Shown piece by piece: positions 41,563-49,836 of a stretch of DNA of 64,000 nucleotides. The notes beneath the pieces were generated by a model. That model did not search any database and was not told where the DNA came from. It was given only the letters and a program-made list of their open reading frames with translations. Each line of letters begins with the position of its first letter. The first letter of the stretch is position 1. This DNA is from Flavobacteriia bacterium. GTDB taxonomy: Bacteria; Bacteroidota; Bacteroidia; Flavobacteriales_D; Crocinitomicaceae. The translations under genes and the position numbers were made by a program. The stretch spans positions 1-64,000 of the forward strand of contig CANHQP010000015.1 in the NCBI GenBank assembly GCA_947462925.1. Direction: 5' to 3'.

Positions 41563-42879
41563 TTACTTCTTTACAGCATTCCTTCCAATGCTCGCATAAA
41601 AATATCCTTTTTCAGTCATTTCCTCTAAATCGAACAAATTTCGACCATCGAAAATTACCTTGTCTTTCAATAATTCTGAAACTCTTTTGAAATCAGGATT
41701 TCTAAAAATTCCCCATTCGGTGCAAATTACCAAAGCATCAGCGTCTTCAAGTGCTTCATATTCATTGCTTGCAAAATTGATTTTGTCACCAATCAAATTA
41801 CGCACATTTTTCATTGCTTCTGGATCAAAAGCTGTTACTTCTGCACCAACTTTAGTCAATGCCTCTATCATATACAATGCTGGAGCTTCGCGAATATCGT
41901 CTGTGTCTGGTTTGAAAGCCAATCCCCACATGGCGATTTTTTTTCCTTCCAAATTTCCTCTGAAAAAATTCTTGATTTTTGGAAAAAGAACCGTTTTTTG
42001 GTCTTCATTTACTTTCATAACAGCTTCTAAAATCTCAAAATTGAAGTTTTCTTCTTTTCCTGATTTTACCAATGCCTGAACATCTTTAGGGAAACAAGAA
42101 CCACCATATCCAATCCCTGGAAATAAAAAGCGTTTACCGATGCGTTCGTCTGAGCCAATTCCAATACGTACTTTATCCACATTGGCACCAACCAATTCAC
42201 AGAAATTTGCCACTTCGTTCATGAAAGTAATCTTGGTTGCTAAAAATGCATTGGCTGCATATTTTGTCAATTCAGCAGATTTTTCATCCATGAAAATAAT
42301 TGGATTTCCTTGTCTTACGAATGGTTTGTACAAACTTTCCATCACTTTCATCGCTTTTACATCGGACGTTCCAATCACAACACGATCTGGTTTCATGAAA
42401 TCGTCCACTGCAAAACCTTCACGTAAAAATTCCGGGTTTGAAACTACTGCGAACGGTACTGTTGCATTTTTTGCAATCGCCGCATGTACTTTTTCCGCTG
42501 TACCAACAGGAACTGTACTTTTATCTACAATTACTTTGTAATCGGTCATCAACTTGCCTAGTTGATCCGCTACACCCAAAATGTAGGACAAATCAGCAGA
42601 TCCATCTTCTCCTGGAGGTGTAGGCAATGCTAAAAAAATGATTTCGGCATCTTTGATTCCTGCAGCTAAATCTGTTGTAAATGTCAACCGATTTGCCTTT
42701 ATATTTCGTTCAAAAATGACATCTAAATGTGGCTCATAAATCGGAATTTCACCGTTTCTCATTTTCTCCACCTTATTTGCGTCTATATCAACGCAAATCA
42801 CCTGATTTCCAGTTTCAGCAAAACAAGTTCCTGTAACTAAACCAACATATCCTGTTCCGATTACGGCAATTTTATTCAT
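41563..42879 (-). CDS. ugd: UDP-glucose 6-dehydrogenase
   Basis: The 438-residue enzyme oxidises UDP-glucose to UDP-glucuronate with two NAD. Visible are the GTGYVGLVTGTCF loop at the N-terminus, LPTPPGEDGSADLS, STVPVGTAEK, NPEFLREGFAVDDF and the catalytic cysteine in GYGGSCFPKDVQAL. GLAFKPDTDDIREAP follows near the C-terminal NAD domain. These blocks fit UDP-glucose dehydrogenases better than UDP-GlcNAc dehydrogenases, but the two share many motifs. It is the second gene of the sugar operon, one base from wbpE and three bases from uxs. Confidence 0.9.
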   Translation of the reverse strand: MNKIAVIGTGYVGLVTGTCFAETGNQVICVDIDANKVEKMRNGEIPIYEPHLDVIFERNIKANRLTFTTDLAAGIKDAEIIFLALPTPPGEDGSADLSYILGVADQLGKLMTDYKVIVDKSTVPVGTAEKVHAAIAKNATVPFAVVSNPEFLREGFAVDDFMKPDRVVIGTSDVKAMKVMESLYKPFVRQGNPIIFMDEKSAELTKYAANAFLATKITFMNEVANFCELVGANVDKVRIGIGSDERIGKRFLFPGIGYGGSCFPKDVQALVKSGKEENFNFEILEAVMKVNEDQKTVLFPKIKNFFRGNLEGKKIAMWGLAFKPDTDDIREAPALYMIEALTKVGAEVTAFDPEAMKNVRNLIGDKINFASNEYEALEDADALVICTEWGIFRNPDFKRVSELLKDKVIFDGRNLFDLEEMTEKGYFYASIGRNAVKK

Positions 42880-42880
42880 C

Positions 42881-44014
42881 TTATTTATTATTTACGTATG
42901 CAACAACATGTGCACAAATGTAATTCAATTGTTCTTCGTCTAATTCTGTATGAATCGGTAATGAAAGCACCCTTTTTGTCAACCAATCAGTAACTTGCAA
43001 ATCTTGATTTTCACATCCAAAAGATTCAAACATTTTTTGTTTGTGAGCAGGAATTGGATAATAAATCATCGACGGAATTCCTTGTTCAGCCAAATATTTA
43101 CTTAAGCCATCTCTGTCAATTCCATCCAACTGTAAAGTATACTGATGAAAAACATGCTTTGATTTTGGATCACGAAAAGGGGTTGTAATTCCTTCAATGG
43201 ACGCGAAATAATTATCATAAAAATCAGCCGCTTTTCTGCGAGCGTCGCAATAGCTGTCCAACAAAGGCAACTTGATGCGTAGCACTGCTGCCTGAATAGA
43301 ATCTAATCTAGAATTACAGCCAACTACTTCGTGCACATATTTCACTTTCTGTCCATGATTGGCAATCTTTTTCATTTCAACTGCCAAATCCGAATTGTTG
43401 CTACAAAGTGCACCGCCGTCTCCGTAGCAACCCAAATTTTTGGATGGAAAAAAGGAAGTTGAACCAACATCTCCGATTGTACCAGTTTTAGAAACACGAC
43501 CATCATCGTGCGTATAATCACAACCGATAGCTTGTGCATTGTCTTCCAACACAAACAAATTGTGCTTTTTAGCAATTGCCATAATCGAATCCATGTCAGC
43601 CGATTGTCCATACAGATGAACAGGAACAATTGCTTTGGTTTTCGGTGTAATCGCTGCTTCAATTTTAGTTGGGTCAATGCAAAAAGTTTTTGGATCAACA
43701 TCCACAAAAACTGGCTTTAAACCCAACAGTGCAATTACTTCGGTCGTAGCAATGTAAGTGTAAGAAGGAGTAATCACCTCATCTCCTGACTTCAAGCCCA
43801 TTGCCATTAAAGCGATTTGAAGAGAATCAGTTCCATTTCCGCAAGGAATGACGTGCTTTACATCCAAATAATTTTCCAATTCTTGTTGAAAAGCACCAAC
43901 CTCAGGACCATTGATAAATTCAGTTTTCTCTATAACACTCAAAATTGCTGCATCAACAGCTGGTTTTATGCGGTCATACTGCGACTTTAAGTCGACCATT
44001 TGGATTTTCTTCAT
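42881..44014 (-). CDS. DegT/DnrJ-type PLP aminotransferase (WbpE-like)
   Basis: The 377-residue sugar aminotransferase begins MVDLKSQYDRIKPAVDAAIL and continues with GPEVGAFQQELENYL, GNGTDSLQIALMAMGLKSGD, VPVHLYGQSADMDSIM and the PLP lysine in FFPSKNLGCYGDGGA. The N-terminal half looks closest to WbpE/WlbC, which aminates the 3-keto sugar with glutamate. It is the first gene of the five-gene operon, and a weak GACTTTTG promoter-like box lies at 44035-44042. The substrate call relies on the WbpB and WbpD neighbours. Confidence 0.87.
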   Translation of the reverse strand: MKKIQMVDLKSQYDRIKPAVDAAILSVIEKTEFINGPEVGAFQQELENYLDVKHVIPCGNGTDSLQIALMAMGLKSGDEVITPSYTYIATTEVIALLGLKPVFVDVDPKTFCIDPTKIEAAITPKTKAIVPVHLYGQSADMDSIMAIAKKHNLFVLEDNAQAIGCDYTHDDGRVSKTGTIGDVGSTSFFPSKNLGCYGDGGALCSNNSDLAVEMKKIANHGQKVKYVHEVVGCNSRLDSIQAAVLRIKLPLLDSYCDARRKAADFYDNYFASIEGITTPFRDPKSKHVFHQYTLQLDGIDRDGLSKYLAEQGIPSMIYYPIPAHKQKMFESFGCENQDLQVTDWLTKRVLSLPIHTELDEEQLNYICAHVVAYVNNK

Positions 44015-44110
44015 CTCTTTTCAAATTGATAGTGCAAAAGTCAGCCAAGTTAAGGAAGACAAAGATAAAAAAAGGATTGGAAACGTGAAATTTGAGTGTC
44101 AAAATCGATA

Positions 44111-44857
44111 TTAATTCACTTTCTCCATCAACATTAAAAACTCCATGTTCCCATCACCTCCTAAAATTGGTGATTCAATGTGCTTCAAATAGTTCAAATT
44201 ACTTTTCGATGCCTCTAATTTGATGTCTTCTATCATTTTGGGATACAGCGATTTGTTTTTCACAATTCCACCTTTTCCTATGTTTTCTTTGCCAACTTCA
44301 AATTGTGGTTTTACCAACACGATCAATTGCGCTTGCGGTTTCAAAAAAGCGTGAATGAAAGGGAAAATTTTGGAAAGTGAAATGAAGGAAACGTCGATAA
44401 CACAAATATCAATCGGTTCAGTAATCAAATTGATTGTCAATTCTCTCACATGCGTTTTTTCTAAGTTTATAGCACGTTCATCGCTTTTCAATCGTTCGTG
44501 TAATTGGTCAGAACCCACGTCCACACAAAAAACTTTGTTAGCACCGTGATGCAACGCAACTTCTGAAAAACCACCTGTAGAAGCACCAATATCCAATACT
44601 GTTTTACCTGTAAAATCAATGTTCCAAGCATCTTTGGCGCGTATCAATTTCAATGCCCCACGAGAAACCCATGGAATTTCGTCTTCAATCAATTCAATTT
44701 TTACATCAATTGGAAATTTTTTTCCTGGTTTATTGATTAATTTTCCATTGACCAAAACACCAACTTCTTGAATCATTTTTTCACAACGAACACGCGTAGT
44801 GATTAATCCGCGTTGCATGATGATTTTATCGAGGCGTTCTTCTTCCATATTTTCCAT
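44111..44857 (-). CDS. tlyA: TlyA-family RNA 2'-O-methyltransferase
   Basis: The 248 residues have an S4 RNA-binding domain (about 4-65: ERLDKIIMQRGLITTRVRCE, VGVLVNGKLINKPG) and then an FtsJ-like methyltransferase (about 80-245). The latter has LDIGASTGGFSEVALHHGA as SAM loop and VIDVSFISLSKI, VLVKPQFEVGKE, with a C-terminal HIESPILGGDGNMEFLML. TlyA proteins methylate rRNA in the ribosome subunits; the exact target nucleotide differs by organism. The gene has a promoter box exactly four bases before the ATG. The hemolysin name sometimes used for this family is not supported by its chemistry. Confidence 0.9.
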   Translation of the reverse strand: MENMEEERLDKIIMQRGLITTRVRCEKMIQEVGVLVNGKLINKPGKKFPIDVKIELIEDEIPWVSRGALKLIRAKDAWNIDFTGKTVLDIGASTGGFSEVALHHGANKVFCVDVGSDQLHERLKSDERAINLEKTHVRELTINLITEPIDICVIDVSFISLSKIFPFIHAFLKPQAQLIVLVKPQFEVGKENIGKGGIVKNKSLYPKMIEDIKLEASKSNLNYLKHIESPILGGDGNMEFLMLMEKVN

Positions 44858-44861
44858 ACTA

Positions 44862-44869
44862 CAAAGGTA
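44862..44869 (-). promoter_or_regulatory. -7 promoter box TACCTTTG for tlyA
   Basis: A TAnnTTTG match ends exactly four bases before the ATG at 44857, predicting a leaderless mRNA. Confidence 0.6.
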
Positions 44870-44989
44870 AGTTGAATTCTAGAGTCTCGTTGAGAATTTC
44901 AAATTTATTGTCTCGAATCATCAATTATTTTACTGAATTTCAATACATTTGAAAAACAAATTCTTTTAAAAGCAATAAATTTTCTTTGC

Positions 44990-45634
44990 ATGAAATTATA
45001 CAAACAGCTCATTTTCAGAGAAAAAATCAATCATCTGCTGATAATTAATTTCATACTTTTTTCACTTTGCATAAATCAGTTCGGATTCTCGCAAAATGCG
45101 GATATCAATTTACTGAAATCAATCAATGTTGACCGCAACAAATCATTGGATCCGACTTTCAAAGTGATTACACATAGCCTCACTCCAATTAGTATTGGCG
45201 CACCGTTGGTTGTCTTTTCAGCAGGCTTAATTCAAAAGGACAGCACATTGAAAAACAAAGGAATATTTTTAGCGGAAACGTTTGTTGTCAATGGATTTAT
45301 CACCACGGCGTTGAAATTTTCCGTCAACAGAGATCGACCATTTGTCACCTATCCTTTCATTGATAAGCAAGCAGAAGCAGGAAGTCATTCTTTCCCATCT
45401 GGACACACGTCAGCATCTTTTGCAACCGCAACTTCATTGAGTTTGGCTTTCCCAAAATGGTATGTGATTGCGCCCTCATTTTTATGGGCAAGTTCTGTCG
45501 GATATTCTCGCATGCATTTAGGCGTACATTATCCAAGCGATGTCCTCGCAGGCGCATTTGTCGGTGCAGGTTCAGCCTTTCTGTCGTATAAATTGAATCA
45601 GTGGATTACGGGGAAATATTGTAAAAAAAAATAA
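44990..45634 (+). CDS. PAP2-superfamily lipid phosphatase-like membrane protein
   Basis: The 214-residue protein has an N-terminal export/anchor segment and the three acid-phosphatase-type motifs: KFSVNRDRP (about residues 104-112), SFPSGHTSASF (about 128-138) and SRMHLGVHYPSDVLAG (about 170-185). Phosphatases of this family hydrolyse lipid phosphates such as undecaprenyl or phosphatidic acid phosphates at the membrane. All motif residues are present. A TTTG-like element sits one base before the ATG. The substrate is unknown. It is convergent with sufD. Confidence 0.88.
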   Translation: MKLYKQLIFREKINHLLIINFILFSLCINQFGFSQNADINLLKSINVDRNKSLDPTFKVITHSLTPISIGAPLVVFSAGLIQKDSTLKNKGIFLAETFVVNGFITTALKFSVNRDRPFVTYPFIDKQAEAGSHSFPSGHTSASFATATSLSLAFPKWYVIAPSFLWASSVGYSRMHLGVHYPSDVLAGAFVGAGSAFLSYKLNQWITGKYCKKK

Positions 45635-45660
45635 AATAGAGTGATTTAGAATTTTAAAAT

Positions 45661-45724
45661 GTCTTTAGTCTAATGTCTTAAATCTAACGTCTTAAAATCC
45701 TAATATCCTAAAGTCTTAAAATCT
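45661..45724 (+). repeat. Intergenic repeat family A, copy 4
   Basis: A chain of GTCTTAAATC, GTCTTAAAATCC, TAATATCC, TAAAGTCTTAAAATC units without a hairpin core. It lies between the convergent PAP2 and sufD genes. Confidence 0.6.
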
Positions 45725-45729
45725 CCTAT

Positions 45730-47004
45730 TTACATTTCCCAACCAAATTTCTCTAACAATTTTTGATCAACAAAATCACGAACAGCTTCATTTTCGATTT
45801 TCTCCAACACTTCGCCGATGAAAGCAGCAACCATCAAAGCACGCGCTGATTTTTCAGAAATTCCTCTTGCACGCAAGTAGAAAACGGCTTCTTCATCCAA
45901 TTGTCCAGTAGTTGAACCGTGTGAACATTTTACATCATCCGCATAGATTTCCAATTCTGGTTTGGAATTGATTGTCGCATTGTCGCTCAACAACACATTC
46001 CCATTTGATTGAAAAGCATTGATTTTCTGCGCATCTTTTCGCACAAAAACTTTCCCGTTGAAAACAGCGGTTGAATTTTCATCCATTACGCCTTTGTACA
46101 ATTCATTCGAAAGACAATGTGCCACTTTGTGATCTACGACAGTATGATTATCAACATGTTGTTTTCCTTTCAATACATAGGCACCAGATAAATTCGTTTC
46201 AGAATTTTGTCCGTCAACAGCTATCGAAAGATTATTGCGGACCAATCCACCATCTAAAGTGATTGTATTGATGGTAAAAGTGGCGTCTTTTTCTTGTTTT
46301 ACTTGTTCAGTTGCAATCGTGAAAGAAGTTTCATTTTCCAACTGAATTTTATCGATTGTCAAATTCGCATTTGCACCTACAAAAATCTCAGAAACCACAT
46401 TTTGAAAAGAGTTTACTGCATTTTCCGAGAAAAATCCTAGACTGATGTGCGCTGACGCAAAATCTTCACAAACGATTATATTTCTGTTTGAAGCGTATGT
46501 ATATTCACCAGAATTGATAAAAATCACTTGTACGCTTTGTTGAATATTTGATTTTTTTGCAATTTGAATCGCTACACCGTCAGTTGCTGTGTATGAATTC
46601 ATTGCATTGAAAATTTCACCATCAAATGGTAAAATAGAATCAATGTACGAACTTGCCCATGTTGGGTTTTCACTCATTGGCGAAATCGAAATTCCTGATT
46701 CAGCTTCAAATACAGAAAGTTTTTCGTTGTAAAATCCATTCACAAAGACGATTCTTGAACCTTGTAAATTTGGAATCAAAAAAGGTGTCAAATCCAAATT
46801 TTCATTGTCTCTTTTGGAAACAGAAAAAGTAGTGTTTTTGATTTTTGCTACGCGTGTATATTTCCACGCTTCCATTCGCGTTGTTGGATAATCCAGTGTT
46901 TGCAGAATTTCAGCCGCGCGATTTCTATTTGCTAAGGGTAAAACGAAATTGACATCAGACGCAATGTTCAAATTTTCAATTTCAAATTTTAAATCTTCAA
47001 TCAT
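45730..47004 (-). CDS. sufD: Fe-S cluster assembly protein SufD
   Basis: SufD pairs with SufB and SufC in the scaffold that builds Fe-S clusters. I prefer the ATG at 47004 (424 residues), eight bases after the SufC stop; a TTG-started longer frame to 47040 overlaps sufC. The protein has the beta-helix core typical of SufB/D: NNLSIAVDGQNSETNLSGAY, HVDNHTVVDHKVAHC, FNGKVFVRKDAQKINAF, and the C-terminal block DDVKCSHGSTTGQLDEEAVF with RARGISEKSARALMV. No sufS or sufE follows in this window; the next gene is convergent. Confidence 0.93.
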   Translation of the reverse strand: MIEDLKFEIENLNIASDVNFVLPLANRNRAAEILQTLDYPTTRMEAWKYTRVAKIKNTTFSVSKRDNENLDLTPFLIPNLQGSRIVFVNGFYNEKLSVFEAESGISISPMSENPTWASSYIDSILPFDGEIFNAMNSYTATDGVAIQIAKKSNIQQSVQVIFINSGEYTYASNRNIIVCEDFASAHISLGFFSENAVNSFQNVVSEIFVGANANLTIDKIQLENETSFTIATEQVKQEKDATFTINTITLDGGLVRNNLSIAVDGQNSETNLSGAYVLKGKQHVDNHTVVDHKVAHCLSNELYKGVMDENSTAVFNGKVFVRKDAQKINAFQSNGNVLLSDNATINSKPELEIYADDVKCSHGSTTGQLDEEAVFYLRARGISEKSARALMVAAFIGEVLEKIENEAVRDFVDQKLLEKFGWEM

Positions 47005-47012
47005 TTCTTTTC

Positions 47013-47765
47013 TTATTGCGCGAATTCCGCTTTGATCCAATCGTAACCTTTTTCTTCCAATTCCAATGCGAGCTCTTTCGGTCCCGTTTTCACGATACGA
47101 CCATCATACAAAACATGCACAAAATCTGGAACGATGTAATCCAAAAGTCTTTGGTAGTGTGTGATAACAATGGATGCATTGTCTTTCGATTTCAATGTAT
47201 TAACGCCATTTGCAACGATTCGCAATGCGTCAATATCCAATCCTGAATCTGTTTCATCTAAAATAGACAATTTTGGATTCAACATCGCCATTTGAAATAT
47301 TTCATTTCTCTTCTTCTCACCGCCAGAAAATCCTTCATTCACTGAACGAGAGGCCAATTTAGCATCCAATTCAACGATTTTAGATTTTTCTTTAACCAAT
47401 GCCATGAAATCTTTCGCTGAAATCTGCTCTTCTCCTCGGTATTCGCGAATTTCATTCAACGCTGTACGTAAGAAATTCACATTCGAAACACCAGGAATCT
47501 CCACTGGATATTGAAAAGCCAAAAACATTCCTTCTCGCGCTCTATCTTCCGTCGCCATTTCCAACAAATCTTTGCCGTCAAAATCAACAGAACCTTCAGT
47601 CACTTCATATTCTTCACGGCCAGCAAGAATCGACGCTAATGTACTTTTTCCAGCACCATTTGGTCCCATGATTGCATGAACTTCTCCAGCTTTCACTTCT
47701 AAATTCAAGCCCTTTAATATCTCTTTGCCATCGATTGAGGCATGTAAGTTTGTAATTTTTATCAT
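47013..47765 (-). CDS. sufC: Fe-S cluster assembly ATPase SufC
   Basis: SufC is the ABC-type ATPase of the SufBCD complex. The 250 residues hold the Walker A GPNGAGKST (near residue 35), a Q-loop FQYPVEIPGVSN, the signature FSGGEKKR, the Walker B SILDETDSGLD and the H-loop VITHYQR. Length and motifs are normal. Although it belongs to the sufB-sufC-sufD operon, 576 bases separate it from sufB because a four-helix-bundle gene and its repeats lie between them. Confidence 0.95.
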   Translation of the reverse strand: MIKITNLHASIDGKEILKGLNLEVKAGEVHAIMGPNGAGKSTLASILAGREEYEVTEGSVDFDGKDLLEMATEDRAREGMFLAFQYPVEIPGVSNVNFLRTALNEIREYRGEEQISAKDFMALVKEKSKIVELDAKLASRSVNEGFSGGEKKRNEIFQMAMLNPKLSILDETDSGLDIDALRIVANGVNTLKSKDNASIVITHYQRLLDYIVPDFVHVLYDGRIVKTGPKELALELEEKGYDWIKAEFAQ

Positions 47766-47779
47766 CTAATTTTAATTTT

Positions 47780-47885
47780 CAGATTGTAAATTGGCAGATT
47801 GGCAGATTGAAAAATTAGTAGATTACAGGCAATATAATAATTTGTAATCTGCTAATTTGCAATTTGCTAATTTACCAATCTGTAA
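47780..47885 (+). repeat. Repeat family B, left side: imperfect inverted repeat
   Basis: The arm 47780-47827 (CAGATTG...GGCAGATTGGCAGATTG...GATTACA) is roughly the reverse complement of 47843-47885 (TGTAATCTGCTAATTTGC...ACCAATCTGTAA). A 15-base AT-rich spacer separates them. The unit AATCTGC(T/C)AATTTGC recurs. It could fold as one long hairpin in the sufB-sufC mRNA. Confidence 0.75.
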
Positions 47886-47894
47886 TTTTAGTTT

Positions 47895-48272
47895 TTACTT
47901 TTTTTCCTCGTATTTTTTTAAATAACTTATAAATCCTGCTAGCTGTTTGCTTGTTGAAAGACACTGCTCATTAATTTTCATAAATTCATCTTCATCCAAA
48001 TAATTCAAATTTCTCGCAATCATCAATTGTGTTCTCAACTCACCGCAAGATCCTTTTGCAATAACTAAGAAATACAAAAATTGACGTTTGCTATCTCTTT
48101 CGTATCCTTCAGAAATGTTGGATGGAACTGAAACCGCAGAACGACGAATTTGGTCTTTCAATCCAAAGTCTTTAGAAAAATATTCAGAATTTGTAAGTTT
48201 ATAAATCTCAGAACACAGAGCCATACTCACTTTCCAAACCTCCAATTCCTCAAACCGATCTATCCTAGCCAA
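47895..48272 (-). CDS. Four-helix-bundle protein (S23/23S rRNA intervening-sequence family)
   Basis: The 125 residues match the S23/IVP family of four-helix bundles: RFEELEVWKVSMALCSEIYK, DFGLKDQIRRSAVSVPSNI, SEGYERDSKRQFLYFLVIAK, GSCGELRTQLMIARNLNYL and a C-terminal helix ending YLKKYEEKK. The family was first described from sequences interrupting 23S rRNA genes, and free-standing copies are scattered in Bacteroidota. Its molecular role is unknown; related Avd proteins assist diversity-generating retroelements, but none is near. The start looks like TTG (an ATT at 48275 is the only other option before a stop). It is inserted in the suf operon in the operon's direction and is flanked by repeat family B. 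Confidence 0.9.
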   Translation of the reverse strand: MARIDRFEELEVWKVSMALCSEIYKLTNSEYFSKDFGLKDQIRRSAVSVPSNISEGYERDSKRQFLYFLVIAKGSCGELRTQLMIARNLNYLDEDEFMKINEQCLSTSKQLAGFISYLKKYEEKK

Positions 48273-48300
48273 AATCTATAATTTAATATCCAATTTTCCT

Positions 48301-48339
48301 TAAATTTGCCAATCTGCTAATCTGCAATTTTCCAATCTT
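48301..48339 (+). repeat. Repeat family B, right side
   Basis: TAAATTTGCCAATCTGCTAA followed by TCTGCAATTTTCCAATCTT repeats the AATCTGC(T/C)AATTTGC theme of the left side. It ends within a few bases of the sufB stop. Confidence 0.65.
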
Positions 48340-48341
48340 CA

Positions 48342-49793
48342 CTACCCCACAGATCCTTCTAAACTAATCGCTAATAACTTTTGAGCTTCTACCGCAAATT
48401 CCATCGGCAATTGATTCAACACTTCTTTGCAGTAACCATTCACAATCAAACTAATCGCTTTTTCAGTACTGATTCCACGTTGATTGCAGTAAAAAATTTG
48501 ATCTTCACCAATCTTCGAAGTTGTAGCTTCGTGCTCAATTTTCGCAGAGCTATTTTTACATTCGATGTATGGAAACGTATGGGCTCCACATTCGTCTGTC
48601 ATCAATAATGAATCACACTGAGAGAAATTTCTCGCATTGTCAGCACTTTTGTGAATTTGTACCAAACCTCTATAAGAATTATTCGACTTTCCAGCAGAAA
48701 TTCCTTTTGAAATAATCGTGCTTTTGGTGTTTTTTCCTAAATGCACCATTTTGGTTCCAGTGTCTGCTTGCTGATAATTATTGGTTACCGCAACTGAATA
48801 AAATTCGCCTACTGAATTATCACCTTTCAAAACGCAAGATGGATATTTCCAAGTAACAGCTGAACCAGTTTCCACTTGTGTCCAAGAAATTTTTGCATTT
48901 CGTTCACACAAACCTCTTTTGGTCACAAAATTGAAAATTCCACCCAATCCATTTTTATCTCCGGGATACCAGTTTTGTACCGTTGAATACTTAATTTCTG
49001 CGTTATCCAATGCGATTAACTCTACAACGGCGGCATGCAATTGATTTTCATCTCGTTGTGGCGCTGTGCAACCTTCCAAGTAAGAAACATATGCACCTTC
49101 ATCAGCAACAACAAGTGTTCTTTCAAATTGACCTGTTCCGCCTTCGTTGATTCTAAAGTAAGTCGATAATTCCATCGGACATCTCACTCCTTTTGGAATG
49201 TAGCAGAATGAACCATCAGTAAATACTGCACTGTTTAAAGCTGCGTAGAAATTATCCGTTGTCGGAACAACCGTTCCCATGTATTTTCTCACCAATTCTG
49301 GATGCTCTTTCACTGCTTCTGAAAACGAGCAAAAAATAATTCCCAATTCGGCCAACTTTGCTTTGAAAGATGTTGCGACAGAAACAGAATCCATCACAAA
49401 ATCAACGGCTACGTTCGTTCCAGTCAATCTTTGTTGCTCTTCCATTGAAATTCCGAGCTTCGCCATGGTCGCTTTCATTTCTGGATCAACGTCATCCCAA
49501 CTTTCGTATTTTTTAGTTTGCTTTGGAGCAGAATAATAAATAATATCTTGAAAATCTGGTTTTTCGTAATGAACATGTGCCCAATTGGGTTCCGCCATTT
49601 CTTTCCAAGCAGTAAATGCTTTCAATCGATGTTCTAGTAACCATTCTGGCTCTTCTTTTTTAGCAGAAATGAATCGAATGATATCTTCATTCAAACCTTT
49701 AGGAGCCTGGTCAGACTGAATATCTGTGACAAAACCAAATTTATATTCTTGATTTTCTAAGTCTTTCGCTAATTCGTTTTCGGTATAACTCAT
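48342..49793 (-). CDS. sufB: Fe-S cluster assembly protein SufB
   Basis: SufB is the main scaffold subunit of SufBCD. The 483 residues include [60 protein letters not shown], the beta-helix core and the C-terminal block [18 protein letters not shown], with [20 protein letters not shown] and FYCNQRGIS. The cysteine near residue 410 lies in the region that receives the cluster sulfur. Length and order are as usual. sufA is 43 bases upstream. Confidence 0.95.
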   Translation of the reverse strand: MSYTENELAKDLENQEYKFGFVTDIQSDQAPKGLNEDIIRFISAKKEEPEWLLEHRLKAFTAWKEMAEPNWAHVHYEKPDFQDIIYYSAPKQTKKYESWDDVDPEMKATMAKLGISMEEQQRLTGTNVAVDFVMDSVSVATSFKAKLAELGIIFCSFSEAVKEHPELVRKYMGTVVPTTDNFYAALNSAVFTDGSFCYIPKGVRCPMELSTYFRINEGGTGQFERTLVVADEGAYVSYLEGCTAPQRDENQLHAAVVELIALDNAEIKYSTVQNWYPGDKNGLGGIFNFVTKRGLCERNAKISWTQVETGSAVTWKYPSCVLKGDNSVGEFYSVAVTNNYQQADTGTKMVHLGKNTKSTIISKGISAGKSNNSYRGLVQIHKSADNARNFSQCDSLLMTDECGAHTFPYIECKNSSAKIEHEATTSKIGEDQIFYCNQRGISTEKAISLIVNGYCKEVLNQLPMEFAVEAQKLLAISLEGSVG

Positions 49794-49836
49794 TTTAAAT
49801 ATTGTCTGTATTATTCAAAAATTATTTTTGAAATCA

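Noticed and set aside
41563-42879. Ugd taken as a WbpA-type UDP-GlcNAc dehydrogenase
   Set aside because: Motifs and the adjacent UDP-xylose synthase fit UDP-glucose dehydrogenase better, though the two families are alike and this is not decisive.
44111-44857. Hemolysin activity for the TlyA-type gene
   Set aside because: S4 plus FtsJ-type methyltransferase domains indicate RNA methylation; the hemolysin label is historical.
47895-48272. S23-type gene taken as a real 23S rRNA intervening sequence
   Set aside because: No rRNA sequence is present; the gene lies in a protein operon.
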